A stretch of DNA of 23,707 bases from Verrucomicrobia bacterium UBA3750 (GTDB lineage Bacteria > Verrucomicrobiota > Kiritimatiellia > RFP12 > UBA1067), in assembly GCA_002371755.1 (NCBI GenBank), contig DFGM01000107.1, positions 1,106 to 24,812 on the forward strand. The letters are read 5' to 3'. A program made the position numbers and the translations under genes. The notes under the pieces are model-generated. The model was not told the origin of the DNA. It made no database searches and saw only the letters and a list, made by a program, of their open reading frames with translations. Below, piece by piece: positions 14,339-23,610 of this stretch (position 1 is its first letter; every line of letters starts with the position of its first letter).

Positions 14339-15143
14339 ACTTTACGGCTGGCCGGTGAACGAATGCGGAATCGCCCGCGTCACGAGCGCCCATGGCGACT
14401 ACTACCATATCGTGTGCAACGAGGCCGAAGGCGAACTCGTGGCGCGCAAGAAGAAAAGCGCGTTTCTCGACCCCGCCGTGCTCAAACCTACGACAGGCGA
14501 CTTCGTCCGCTTCCGCCACAATGCGCAAGGCGAGAGCATGATAACGGAAGTGCTGCCGCGCAAGTCGTGGTTCGAAAGGCGCGATCCCACCGCGAGGCGC
14601 AAGTCGCAAGTGCTCGCCGTGAACTTCGATACGCTCTTTATCATGATGGGCATGGACCTCAATTTCTCCATGCCGCGGCTTGAACGCTACCTCTCGCTTG
14701 CCGAAGACATGGGAGATGCCGAAGCCGTCGTAGTGCTAACCAAGGCAGACCTCGCGGGGGATGTGGGAAAGTGGAAGGCGGAGCATGATGCGGTCTTTTC
14801 AACAGGCGCGAAGACTCTTGCGATTTCGTCGAAGACTCAATACGGGATGGATGCCGTTCGCGAATACGCTTCTCCCGGGAAGACGCTAGCGTTCATAGGT
14901 TCTTCTGGCGTGGGCAAATCATCTCTCCTCAACGCTCTTGCGGGGGAAGAATGGATGGCGACGCAGGAGATACAGGAGTGGAGCGGCAAAGGCCGCCACA
15001 CGACGACGAGCCGCGAACTCGTCATGCTTCCCAACGGAGCCATGGCGATAGACACTCCCGGCATACGCGAAATCGGCATGGTGGGCGAGATGGATGAAGA
15101 GTTCGCCAAAGGAGCGTTTTCACACAGATGGAGAAAGAAATGA
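14322..15143 (+). CDS. rsgA: Ribosome small-subunit-dependent GTPase A, C-terminally short
   Basis: RsgA (YjeQ/YloQ) is a circularly permuted GTPase that checks late 30S maturation and releases RbfA. The 273-residue product has the OB-fold (CGIARVTSAHGDYYHIVC...TTGDFVRF), G4 as TKAD, G1 as GSSGVGKSS (Lys199), the GRHTTTSREL switch and G3 as DTPGIRE. It then stops after MDEEFAKGAFSHRWRKK. The usual zinc-binding end (C-x4-C-x-H-x5-C, about 60-70 residues) is absent. The start is ATG 14322 or GTG 14313; both overlap the GH3-like gene's stop (14338). The next gene begins within the stop codon (ATGA), so the loss is not an obvious nearby frameshift. Confidence 0.9.
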   Translation: MLSRIELYGWPVNECGIARVTSAHGDYYHIVCNEAEGELVARKKKSAFLDPAVLKPTTGDFVRFRHNAQGESMITEVLPRKSWFERRDPTARRKSQVLAVNFDTLFIMMGMDLNFSMPRLERYLSLAEDMGDAEAVVVLTKADLAGDVGKWKAEHDAVFSTGAKTLAISSKTQYGMDAVREYASPGKTLAFIGSSGVGKSSLLNALAGEEWMATQEIQEWSGKGRHTTTSRELVMLPNGAMAIDTPGIREIGMVGEMDEEFAKGAFSHRWRKK

Positions 15144-16795
15144 GAATGCCAGCAATAGCGTTCGCCGCAGCGATGGCATGGGCGGTATCGGCCCTGCCCG
15201 TTTCCGGCGAACAACTTCCCGGCGGATTGGAAATAGAACCCAGGAACGTGTATGTGTGCAGGGATGCTTCGCGCAATGACGCCTGGCACTACAAGTGCTC
15301 GCCATCCGGTCACGGCAACATGACGATGCGTTTCGACGTATCGAACCCGCACGACTCGGCCCAGGCGCTTCGCGCGGAAATCCCTTTCTCGAACGGACTT
15401 TCCCTTTGGCGGGGAAGGGGAAACAACAATGACTTGACGGTGCATGCGGCAACTATCGTGCCGCCCGGAGGAAAGCTTTCCTGGCGCCTCCCTGTTCCGT
15501 TCGTCGGGAGATTGTACGGCGCTTCAGGGGAAAATGCCAAAGTCAAATTCGTCGATGCCGCCGGGCAAGCGTTTCTCGACATTTCCGGATTGAACTACTG
15601 GCATCTCTACAACCCGGGTCTGGATAGCGCATGGAAACGGAGAGGCGCAAAAGACGAGGCGGGCAAAGACATCCGCGACTCCCTTGAGGCGCTGCGCCGC
15701 TTCTCCCGCGTCAACGCCATCATTACAGACCACGCGCCGGCGATAAAGGAAATGGACACATCATTCCGCGCCGCATTCGCCAAGCTGCTTCTTGATGGCG
15801 AGATGGCGGAAGGTGGCGCATGCGTAAACGGGGGCGGCAACGCGAAATGTTCTGCCGTCGGATTCAATTCCTCCTTGAGCTGCATTCTGCCCGATTTCTC
15901 GCTTTTCGCGGCGTGGCAGGATCTCAGCATCTTCGACTTAGCCATCTTTACCGCAGAAGATTGGGTGGCGCTGCCTGAAAGTTTCCGCCGGATCTTCATG
16001 GACTGGATAGCCTCCGGGGCAAGCGCGGTGTTCCTTGTCGATGCCGGAGCCGGCGAAGGGCTGCCTCCAGAAGGGAACTTCGGGCTGGGCGAAATCAGCC
16101 ATATGAAGAAGACCGCAATGGATTGGGCGAAAATCGTGCATCTCACCGCATCCTCGATAGAGGCGCAGACGCTATCCGGCGCGAGCGCACGGTTCAATTG
16201 CGACGCGCTCGCCAACGAAACCGCGAAACGTCTCCAAGGCTCGGTGCCGCTCTCGCTGATACTCTGCGTGCTTGCCGTATTCGCCATCATCTCCGGTCCG
16301 GTGGCGATGGGAGCGCTCGCAAAGAAGAACAAGCGCATCAACATCCTTTGGGTCTTTCCTTTGATATCGGTCGCGTTTTCGGCCGCCGTATGCGCGGCCA
16401 TAGTCTTCACGACCGGCATCGATCCCGTTCTCCACCAGTTCGCCTATACGCTGTTCGACGAAAAGGCGGGCAGGGCGGTCACGGTGCAGCACGATGTGAT
16501 AATGGCGCCATTCCCGCTGCGCGGCGAAATAACATATCCCGCCTCGGGCACCGTGTGCTATGACGGCGGAAAGGCAGCGTCCTTTGGAAAGGATGTGGTC
16601 TACGACGGCGCGACATTCACGTTCCTGGATGGCTGGACTCCGGCCATGTGGCCAGTTTCGTTCCGCACCGTCACCGTGCGGGATTTGAAGGATGCAGAGT
16701 CGCTTCCCGCAGATTCCCTAATCTCGCTTCCCGTGCGCTCGCGCCTCCAGAAGCACACGCTCAGCCACGAAACCGAAAGGAGGGCGGCAGAATGA
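15140..16795 (+). CDS. Exported/membrane protein of an ABC module, unknown function
   Basis: ATG 15140 overlaps the rsgA stop as ATGA, with GGAG 6 nt upstream. The 551-residue product starts with a signal peptide (MRMPAIAFAAAMAWAVSALP, cleavage near VSG). A soluble region of about 340 residues follows. It begins beta-rich, then has an alpha/beta part with FDLAIFTAEDW and IFMDWIASGASAVFLVDAG, which recalls class I glutamine amidotransferase-like folds without a catalytic triad. Two hydrophobic helices lie near 368-390 and 401-425, and a final soluble region of about 120 residues follows. I do not recognise a named family. Overlap with an ABC ATPase and permease suggests an accessory subunit, comparable in layout to GldG-type partners; this is inference. 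Confidence 0.65.
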   Translation: MRMPAIAFAAAMAWAVSALPVSGEQLPGGLEIEPRNVYVCRDASRNDAWHYKCSPSGHGNMTMRFDVSNPHDSAQALRAEIPFSNGLSLWRGRGNNNDLTVHAATIVPPGGKLSWRLPVPFVGRLYGASGENAKVKFVDAAGQAFLDISGLNYWHLYNPGLDSAWKRRGAKDEAGKDIRDSLEALRRFSRVNAIITDHAPAIKEMDTSFRAAFAKLLLDGEMAEGGACVNGGGNAKCSAVGFNSSLSCILPDFSLFAAWQDLSIFDLAIFTAEDWVALPESFRRIFMDWIASGASAVFLVDAGAGEGLPPEGNFGLGEISHMKKTAMDWAKIVHLTASSIEAQTLSGASARFNCDALANETAKRLQGSVPLSLILCVLAVFAIISGPVAMGALAKKNKRINILWVFPLISVAFSAAVCAAIVFTTGIDPVLHQFAYTLFDEKAGRAVTVQHDVIMAPFPLRGEITYPASGTVCYDGGKAASFGKDVVYDGATFTFLDGWTPAMWPVSFRTVTVRDLKDAESLPADSLISLPVRSRLQKHTLSHETERRAAE

Positions 16796-17505
16796 AACTT
16801 GAAGTAAAGCACCTGAGAAAAGAGTTCGGCAAGACCGTGGCGGTGGACGACCTCTCCTTCACCCTGCACGCCGGCGAAATCCTAGGCATGGCAGGACCGA
16901 ACGGTTCGGGGAAGACCACCACGATGAACATAATCGCCACTCTGGACGAGCCTACCTCGGGCGATGTGCTTATCGACGGAGTATCGGTGCTCGAATACCC
17001 CGATGCCGCGCGCCGCGCCATCGGCTTCATGCCTGACTACCTTCCCGGCCAGCCGGACATCTCCGCCCACGAATACATCGACTTCTTCGCCCGCGCCTAT
17101 GGCTTTACCGGCAAGAACCGCAAGAGGCGCGTAAACGAGATAGAGGAGTTTACGGGAGTTATGCCGATTCGCGACAAGACCCTGGCGGCGCTTTCGCGCG
17201 GCATGAAGCAGCGCGTCTCCCTCGCGCGCGCCCTCGTCCACGACCCCGCCATTCTCATCATGGACGAACCGGCCAACGGACTCGATCCCCGTGCGAGAAT
17301 AGAGTTCAGGGCGTATGCGAAAAAAGTCGCCTCGCTGGGGAAGGCAGTGCTCGTCTCGAGCCACATTCTCGCCGACCTGAACGACATTTGCACGGGCTGC
17401 CTGGTGATGGAACTCGGGCGCCTGAAGCGCAGAATCGAAGGCGACCTCAAGAACATCGACCTGGAGAGCGTCTTCATGGAACTTACGAAGGGAGAAGTGC
17501 AATGA
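16792..17505 (+). CDS. ABC transporter ATP-binding protein
   Basis: The 237-residue cytoplasmic ATPase has Walker A GPNGSGKTT (Lys41), a Q-loop region replaced by IGFMPDYLPGQPDISAHEY, signature LSRGMKQRV, Walker B ILIMDEPANGLDP and the switch His in VLVSSH. It belongs to the ABC-2/drug-export-like group (COG1131 type) and should power the permease encoded next. AAGGAGG (16777-16783) lies 8 nt before the ATG, which overlaps the previous stop as ATGA. An open frame extends upstream to 16648 inside the preceding gene, but similarity begins at MKLEVKHLRKEFGK. The transported substrate is not apparent. Confidence 0.92.
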   Translation: MKLEVKHLRKEFGKTVAVDDLSFTLHAGEILGMAGPNGSGKTTTMNIIATLDEPTSGDVLIDGVSVLEYPDAARRAIGFMPDYLPGQPDISAHEYIDFFARAYGFTGKNRKRRVNEIEEFTGVMPIRDKTLAALSRGMKQRVSLARALVHDPAILIMDEPANGLDPRARIEFRAYAKKVASLGKAVLVSSHILADLNDICTGCLVMELGRLKRRIEGDLKNIDLESVFMELTKGEVQ

Positions 17506-18926
17506 ACCTCAATCCTTTCACACTGAAGGAACTGCGCCAGCTTACACGGGCCAGGACGATTACGCTCTCGCTGGTCCTGTTCCTTTTCATCGGGCTTTTC
17601 CTTGCCTATATAGTGCCCGTCATGTCCGGAATAGGGCCTGATACGGGAAGAAGGCTTTTCGCGCTGCTGAACGCAGTCCTGCTCGGCATGTCGGGCATAA
17701 TACTTCCCTGCAACGTGTACATGCGTCTCAACTCGGAGCGAGGCGGGGCCAAGGCGAATGCAGACTTTACTTTGCATACGCCTCTCCCCGTTTCCGCAGT
17801 CGTGGACGGAAAGCTCAGAAGTGCGCTTGCTCTCATGGTGCTTTTCGCCACGGCCACGTTCCCGTTCGCCGTGGTTGCGTATCTGCTGCACGGAATCCCC
17901 TTCGATGTCATAGCCATATCCTACGCCTTCACGATAAGCTTCTCTTGCATGTCCGTGCATACGGCGGTGGCGGTGGCATCGCTCAAGCTTCCGAAGATGT
18001 CGCGGAACGTCCTCTTCTGCCTGATATTCGCAGGCTCCGCGTTTGCAGCCTTCGTGCTCGGCGTTGGGGCGGTGGATCTCGCCGGGAATATTCCGCTGAA
18101 GAACCTCTTGCTCATGGTTCTTGCCGCCCTCACCTTCTGCCTCAACGCCCGCGCATACGCAATCGCCTTCCTTTCGCCGTCTGCAATGGAGCGCGATTGC
18201 GCGATAAAGGCTACTCTGATTCTATCCATCTTCCTATGGGGAGTGTATGCATGCTCGTTCGCGTTCGATGGCGTCCAGGAGTTTTGCTCTGCAACTGTCG
18301 GGTGGAGGGTGATATCCACTGCCGCCGTATCATTCATGGCCTGCTACGCGATGGCGCAGCCCGCAGGCTATTCAAGACGCATCCTCTCGGGTCTGCCGAA
18401 GAGCGGCTTCATGCGATTTTTCATATGGCCTTTCAGCTCTGGCGCGGCGAACACCTTCCTTGTGGCCTGTGTCGTCGCCACTGCGCTTTCGCTCTTCGAG
18501 CCTGCCGTGAAGCCGTGGGTTGATTCCAGATTCGCCCAGCTTGCCACCGCTGCCGGCTCATCCTTCCCGGAGACGCTTGAGACGCCGTGGAAGACCGCCA
18601 TCTTTTTCATGTACTTCTTCAGCCTGCTGCTCGTCTCGCGGGCTCTCTGGCGCTTTATCGCGCGCTCGTCCAACTTCACACCCGTCTTTGTGCCGACAGC
18701 CGCAATCTTCCTCTTTGGAATCGCGCAGACCATACCCAACTTCATCGCGGTGAGCGACAGCGCCTGGGCCGCCTCTATCGACATCGATGCAGTCCCGTTC
18801 TACATGTCGGGCGTGCGGCATCTCGAGAGAGATCATCTCGTCTTCTCCGCCGTCGCATTTTTCATAGGAGCCGTCATCAACGCCGTCCCGTTTTTCAAGG
18901 CGGTGCGCGCCAAGCCGAAAGCATGA
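17502..18926 (+). CDS. ABC-2-type transporter permease
   Basis: The 474-residue product is almost wholly hydrophobic, with about 12 predicted membrane helices. The first follows a short cytoplasmic amphipathic start (MNLNPFTLKELRQLTRARTI), the usual beginning of ABC-2 permeases such as GldF- or NatB-like proteins. It should form the membrane pore for the ATPase upstream. The start overlaps the ATPase stop as ATGA, and its own stop overlaps the next start the same way. Length is nearly twice that of a minimal six-helix ABC-2 subunit, so it may work as a single-chain permease. The substrate is unknown. Confidence 0.82.
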   Translation: MNLNPFTLKELRQLTRARTITLSLVLFLFIGLFLAYIVPVMSGIGPDTGRRLFALLNAVLLGMSGIILPCNVYMRLNSERGGAKANADFTLHTPLPVSAVVDGKLRSALALMVLFATATFPFAVVAYLLHGIPFDVIAISYAFTISFSCMSVHTAVAVASLKLPKMSRNVLFCLIFAGSAFAAFVLGVGAVDLAGNIPLKNLLLMVLAALTFCLNARAYAIAFLSPSAMERDCAIKATLILSIFLWGVYACSFAFDGVQEFCSATVGWRVISTAAVSFMACYAMAQPAGYSRRILSGLPKSGFMRFFIWPFSSGAANTFLVACVVATALSLFEPAVKPWVDSRFAQLATAAGSSFPETLETPWKTAIFFMYFFSLLLVSRALWRFIARSSNFTPVFVPTAAIFLFGIAQTIPNFIAVSDSAWAASIDIDAVPFYMSGVRHLERDHLVFSAVAFFIGAVINAVPFFKAVRAKPKA

Positions 18927-19588
18927 AGAAGCGCCTGCCTTTCGACATACTCTACGAAGACCGCGACTTGGTGACAATCGACAAGCCGTGCGGACTTCTC
19001 GCCACGCATACGCATCTTGCGACCCGCGCGGCGAGACTGGCGCAGACCACGGCCGAAAACCTCGTCGACGAATATCTGCGGAAAGGACAGGCCAAGGCTT
19101 CGCGCCGCGCCTTTCTCGTCCATAGGCTCGACAGGGAGACAAGCGGCGTCATGATCTTCGCGAAAAGCGAGGCGCTCGCGGACGAGATGAGAGACAGGTG
19201 GAACGCCATCACCGAAAAGACGTATCTTGCCCGCGTCGAAGGAACGCTTGAGTCCAATGAAGGCGTATTTGAAAGTTATTTGCGCGACGACCCAAAGACG
19301 ATGAAAGTCTCCAGCGTCGGCAATCCCAAGGACGGCAAACTCGCCCGCACCGAGTGGCGAAGGCTTTCCGTGGAGGCGGGCACTACGCTCGTAGAGGTGA
19401 AACTCAAATCCGGCAGGAAGAACCAGATACGCGTACACTTCGCGGAAGCGGGACATCCGATTGTGGGAGACGTGAAATACGGCGGCATGAAAGCCTCCCG
19501 CCTCTATCTGCACGCCTGGAAGCTGAAACTATCTTTCCCGCGTGAAATCGAGTTTCTCTCGCCTCCCGCGCCGCACGGTTTCAGGTAG
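18923..19588 (+). CDS. RluA-family pseudouridine synthase
   Basis: The enzyme would convert uridine to pseudouridine in rRNA or tRNA. The 221-residue product begins ILYEDRDLVTIDKPCGLLAT and has HRLDRETSGVMIFAKS with catalytic Asp70, then RKNQIRVHFAEAGHPIVGDVKYGG near the C-terminus, all typical of RluA. No N-terminal S4 domain is present, as in the RluA/TruC-like short forms. The exact target uridine cannot be assigned. It is joined to the permease gene by an ATGA overlap, and mfd starts 2 nt after its stop. It need not work with the transporter; sharing an operon with rsgA fits a ribosome-maturation theme. Confidence 0.88.
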   Translation: MKKRLPFDILYEDRDLVTIDKPCGLLATHTHLATRAARLAQTTAENLVDEYLRKGQAKASRRAFLVHRLDRETSGVMIFAKSEALADEMRDRWNAITEKTYLARVEGTLESNEGVFESYLRDDPKTMKVSSVGNPKDGKLARTEWRRLSVEAGTTLVEVKLKSGRKNQIRVHFAEAGHPIVGDVKYGGMKASRLYLHAWKLKLSFPREIEFLSPPAPHGFR

Positions 19589-19590
19589 TC

Positions 19591-22500
19591 ATGGAAACGC
19601 AAGAAGCGATAAGTCTGTTCAAGAGCGCATTCGCTCCATCCCCCATGCCGGGCGAGGCTATGGCCATACCGTCTCTAACGGGCGCCGCCGACGCCTTCCT
19701 CACCCTCGCCGTCGCGCCGGATTGCACCGTCGCACTCGCTGTCACGGAAGGACTGCCTCAGGCGGATAGGCTTTATGACGACCTGGCGCTGCTTGCCTCC
19801 ACTTTCCCCGAAGGCGCGGATGTGCCGCGCATCTACGAGTTTCCTCCGGAACTCAAAGACGACAACACCTCCCTCGGGCACAGGATGCGCGTCATATCCG
19901 CCCTGAAGGCGCTCAAAGCCGATTCCCGCGGCACGATAGTCGTCGCTCCCCTTGCCGCCATAATCCAGGGCGTCGGCGAAGATGCGCCCGAGCCGTTCGT
20001 CCTCAGGTTCACCCCGGGCGGCGGGCAAACCGGAGAAAAGACCTTCTCCGGTCTGACGGCATTCCTGCGCGACAACGGCTACACTCGCGTCCCGTCTGTC
20101 GAGCGCGAAGGCGAATATTCTGTGCGTGGCGGGATAGTGGATGCTTGGTCGCCAGGCGAAGACGATCCTGTCAGAGCGGACTTCTTCGGCGAGGAAATCT
20201 CGTCGATGCGGTATTTCAATCCGGCAACGCAGATTTCCACGGCGAAAGCGTTCGATGCAGAGTTCATGCCGTGCGGCTCTGGCAAAAGCGAAGGGGCTGC
20301 CCGGCGTTCCCTTTTCGACCTGCTTCCCGATGGCGCGGCCACGCTCTTCTTCGAGCATGCCGCCTATGGGGAAGGCGCACTTGGCGCGGTTGCAGGCTCC
20401 ATGCGCCGCTTCTTCGCCGTTTACACGGGCGAGCCCGTGCCCAATGGCATGAGCCTTGCGGAAAAGCGCACCTCGCCGCTCCCCGGCTTCGCGGAACTCG
20501 GTGCCGACAAGGCTCACCACCCCGAACTCTTCGACATGGCGCGGGCCCGTCTCGACAAGCATATCGCCGCCGCCAAACGACGTGGCGATGGCGTCTTGAT
20601 GCTGGACGACCTTTCGGGCGGATTCGAAATTCCCGGCCTTCTCGTCGTCTCCAAGGCGGATAGAGTCTTTGCGAGAAAGAGGATTTCGCGCCGCTTGGCC
20701 GCGCCTCGCCGCTCCGCACCGGGTCACATCGCCTATTTCGACGAACTCGAACCCGGCGAGTATGTAGTCCATCTCGACCATGGCGTCGGGCGTTTCATCG
20801 GTTCTTCCGAAATCGAGATGGATGGCAAGCACTACGAAGTCTTCACTATCGAATACGCAGACGGCGCGCTTCTCCATGTCCCGGCCTCCCACGCCAATCT
20901 CATCTCACGCTACGTGGGCGTGAAAGGCGAGAAGGTGCATCTCCACAGACTCGACGGAACGAAGTGGGAAAAGGACAAGGAGGACGCCGCCAAGGCCGTG
21001 GCGAACCTCGCGTCGTCTCTTCTCGAGACGCAGGCGAAGAGGCAACTCGCCCCCGGATTCGCCTATAATGTGGAATGTGACGGGCTGGCCGCATTCGAGG
21101 CGGCGTTTCCTTTCGAAGAGACGAAAGACCAGCTCTCGGCAATCGCCGCCGTCAAGGCGGATATGGCCGCACCCAAGCCAATGGACAGGCTCGTATGCGG
21201 CGACGCGGGCTATGGCAAGACCGAAGTCGCCATGCGCGCCGCATTTATCGCCGCCATGAACGGCAAGCAGGTGGCCGTGCTCGCCCCGACCACCGTCCTC
21301 GCCGAACAGCATTTCGAGACTTTCACATCCCGTTTCGACGGCACGGCAATCCGCATCGAGCCTGCGAGCCGTTTCCAGTCGCGCACCACCAGGGAAGGGA
21401 CGTTCTCGCGCCTCGCAACAGGCGTATGCGATATCATCATCGGCACCCACGCCATCCTTTCCAAGGAAGTGAAGTTCCACGACCTCGGACTCATAATAGT
21501 AGACGAGGAACAGCGTTTCGGCGTGCGCCACAAGGAACATTTGAAGCGTCTCAGGGCTGAAGCGGATGTCCTCACGCTTTCCGCCACCCCAATCCCGCGC
21601 ACGCTATACCTTTCCATGACGGGTGCACGCGACTTGTCGCTTTTGCGCACTCCGCCGCGCGAGCGGGTCGCCGTCGATACCAAAATCGTCAAGGATTCCG
21701 ACGATACCATCCGCGACGCCATAATGAGCGAGATGGCGCGTGGCGGCCAGACGTATTTCCTCCACAACCGCGTCTCCACCATAGAAAAGGTCGGCAAACG
21801 CATCGCCGCACTCTGCCCACGCGCAAAGATCACCCTTGCCCATGGTCAGATGGACGCCCAGACGCTCGCCAAGAAAATCCGCGAGTTCGAGCGCGGCAGG
21901 ACGGACATCCTCCTTTGCACCACAATCGTCGAATCGGGCATAGACATACCCCGCGCCAACACTATCATAATCGACCGCGCCGACACGTTCGGACTCGCCG
22001 ACCTCTATCAGCTTAGGGGGCGCGTAGGGAGATCTGCCAAGCAAGGACGGGCGTTTTTGATGCTTCCACCCTCCGGCGACGCCGATTCCGACGCGCGCGA
22101 ACGCCTCAAGGCGCTCCAGCGCCATGGCGGCCTCGGCGCAGGCTTCGGCCTTGCCTTGCGCGATCTGGAACTGCGCGGCGCAGGCAACCTCCTCGGTTCG
22201 CAGCAGTCCGGCCACATGGCCGCCATCGGCTTTACCTTGTATTGCCAGCTCCTCCAGCGTGCCGTCGCAAAACTGAAAGGCGAAAAACCTAAGGACGTTT
22301 TCGACATCCGCCTGAATCTTGATTTTATCGACCCCTCTCCCTCTTCCGCCGATTCGCCTGACGCCGTCTCCATCCCTTACTCCTATATAGACGATGACGC
22401 CCAGCGCATGACGATGCTCCGGCGTTTTGCCGAAACTTCGGAATTGAAGGCGGTGAAAGCGCTTGCAAACGAGATGGAAGACCGTTTCGGCAAGATGCCG

Positions 22501-22716
22501 CCCTGCGCCCGCCGCTTCGTGCGAATCGCCATGCTGAGGGCGAAATGCGCCGCCAGCGGAATAGACCGCATTGATGTGAAAGACGACCGCGCCGTCTACT
22601 ACCGTATCGGCGCAAGAGACGTGGCGCATGTGGAAACGCTTCCGCACGGCGACTTCACCCAGCGCATAAATGCAATCGAAACCGGATTATTCCGCACTGA
22701 AGAGCGCCAGGGATGA
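19591..22716 (+). CDS. mfd: Transcription-repair coupling factor
   Basis: Mfd removes RNA polymerase stalled at lesions and recruits the UvrABC excision machinery. The 1041-residue product is a little shorter than E. coli Mfd (1148). In order: a UvrB-homology N-terminal region, the RNA-polymerase interaction domain (YVVHLDHGVGRFIG to LLHVPASHANLIS, about 385-435), the SF2 translocase with Walker A GDAGYGKTE (Lys543), DEEQ (Asp638), LSATPIPRTLYLSM, the TRG-type segment and ESGIDIPRANTIII...RGRVGRS, and a C-terminal D7-like domain. It is the last gene of the cluster, and its 3' end overlaps the convergent kinase gene by 30 bp. Confidence 0.95.
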   Translation: METQEAISLFKSAFAPSPMPGEAMAIPSLTGAADAFLTLAVAPDCTVALAVTEGLPQADRLYDDLALLASTFPEGADVPRIYEFPPELKDDNTSLGHRMRVISALKALKADSRGTIVVAPLAAIIQGVGEDAPEPFVLRFTPGGGQTGEKTFSGLTAFLRDNGYTRVPSVEREGEYSVRGGIVDAWSPGEDDPVRADFFGEEISSMRYFNPATQISTAKAFDAEFMPCGSGKSEGAARRSLFDLLPDGAATLFFEHAAYGEGALGAVAGSMRRFFAVYTGEPVPNGMSLAEKRTSPLPGFAELGADKAHHPELFDMARARLDKHIAAAKRRGDGVLMLDDLSGGFEIPGLLVVSKADRVFARKRISRRLAAPRRSAPGHIAYFDELEPGEYVVHLDHGVGRFIGSSEIEMDGKHYEVFTIEYADGALLHVPASHANLISRYVGVKGEKVHLHRLDGTKWEKDKEDAAKAVANLASSLLETQAKRQLAPGFAYNVECDGLAAFEAAFPFEETKDQLSAIAAVKADMAAPKPMDRLVCGDAGYGKTEVAMRAAFIAAMNGKQVAVLAPTTVLAEQHFETFTSRFDGTAIRIEPASRFQSRTTREGTFSRLATGVCDIIIGTHAILSKEVKFHDLGLIIVDEEQRFGVRHKEHLKRLRAEADVLTLSATPIPRTLYLSMTGARDLSLLRTPPRERVAVDTKIVKDSDDTIRDAIMSEMARGGQTYFLHNRVSTIEKVGKRIAALCPRAKITLAHGQMDAQTLAKKIREFERGRTDILLCTTIVESGIDIPRANTIIIDRADTFGLADLYQLRGRVGRSAKQGRAFLMLPPSGDADSDARERLKALQRHGGLGAGFGLALRDLELRGAGNLLGSQQSGHMAAIGFTLYCQLLQRAVAKLKGEKPKDVFDIRLNLDFIDPSPSSADSPDAVSIPYSYIDDDAQRMTMLRRFAETSELKAVKALANEMEDRFGKMPPCARRFVRIAMLRAKCAASGIDRIDVKDDRAVYYRIGARDVAHVETLPHGDFTQRINAIETGLFRTEERQG

Positions 22717-23601
22717 TGCGGCCACATCCTTTGTCGGACGGCTCTTGAACGAAACGCCTTTCTCGATTTCACGGCACATCGCGAATACATCCTCCCACGT
22801 CTGGATGCGATAGTCGCGGTTCTTGACGAGCATGACTTCCAAAAGCTGGCAAAAACCGACCGAGAGATTGCAAAACCGACGCGGGTCGACGGCTTGGCAC
22901 GACTCGTCGCACTGGGCGCGCATCATCCCTTCGCTATCCAACCCGGGGAAGAGCACTCGCGCGGTCGCAAGATGGTAGAGCGATGCCGCAAGCGAATAGA
23001 TGTCCGCACGGCAATCAAGCTCCACGTCGCCGTAAACCTGCTCGGGCGAAATGTAGGCCGGCGTGCCCATCACTTGATCCGGCACCTTGTCCGGACCGTC
23101 CTTCAAGAACTTGAAAGTGCGACTCAAGCCGAGATCGGTAATCTTCACCACCCCGGAAGAGTTTATCATTATGTTGTCGGGTTTGATGTCGCAATGGACG
23201 ATTCCAAACCCGTTCCACGCATAGTCGAGCGCCGCCGCCACCGATTCGCAGATGAGAATGCAGTCGATTTCCTGAAGATGGTGCTTTTTTGCAAGAAACT
23301 CGCCGAAGCTGTATCCATCCACAAACTCCATCAGATAGTAGAGCTTGCCGTCGAAGGCCCTGAGACCGTAGCTTTTGACGATTCCCTCGTGGTCTATCGT
23401 CTCCATTGTCTTGGATTCGGAGGCGAAAAGCTGGGCGTCCTCCTCGCTTTGAGCGAACTCTGGCTTGAGGATTTTGACGGCAACAAGCTTCTGGGCGCGT
23501 CGATCCAGTGCTTTCCACACATACGACATGCCTCCTTCGCCCAGCATTTCGAGCATCGTCAAGCCCGGCAATACCGGCGGATTATCCCTCGGTGAACCCA
23601 T
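22687..23601 (-). CDS. Soluble eukaryotic-like serine/threonine protein kinase
   Basis: The 304-residue product is a PknB/Hanks-type kinase domain with short ends and no membrane helix or sensor domain. The glycine loop is GEGGMSYVWKA, the ATP lysine Lys43 (VAVKILK), the helix-C Glu about 62-67, the catalytic loop HCDIKPDN (Asp138), the magnesium motif DLG (Asp156, in place of DFG) and the activation segment GTPAYISPEQ. The Arg of HRD is Cys, so it is a non-RD kinase and may not need activation-loop phosphorylation. ATG 23601 is preferred over ATG 23610, which lies directly against the -10 hexamer and could not be in the transcript. Targets are unknown. Confidence 0.9.
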   Translation of the reverse strand: MGSPRDNPPVLPGLTMLEMLGEGGMSYVWKALDRRAQKLVAVKILKPEFAQSEEDAQLFASESKTMETIDHEGIVKSYGLRAFDGKLYYLMEFVDGYSFGEFLAKKHHLQEIDCILICESVAAALDYAWNGFGIVHCDIKPDNIMINSSGVVKITDLGLSRTFKFLKDGPDKVPDQVMGTPAYISPEQVYGDVELDCRADIYSLAASLYHLATARVLFPGLDSEGMMRAQCDESCQAVDPRRFCNLSVGFCQLLEVMLVKNRDYRIQTWEDVFAMCREIEKGVSFKSRPTKDVAASSLALFSAE

Positions 23602-23610
23602 TGACCGCAT

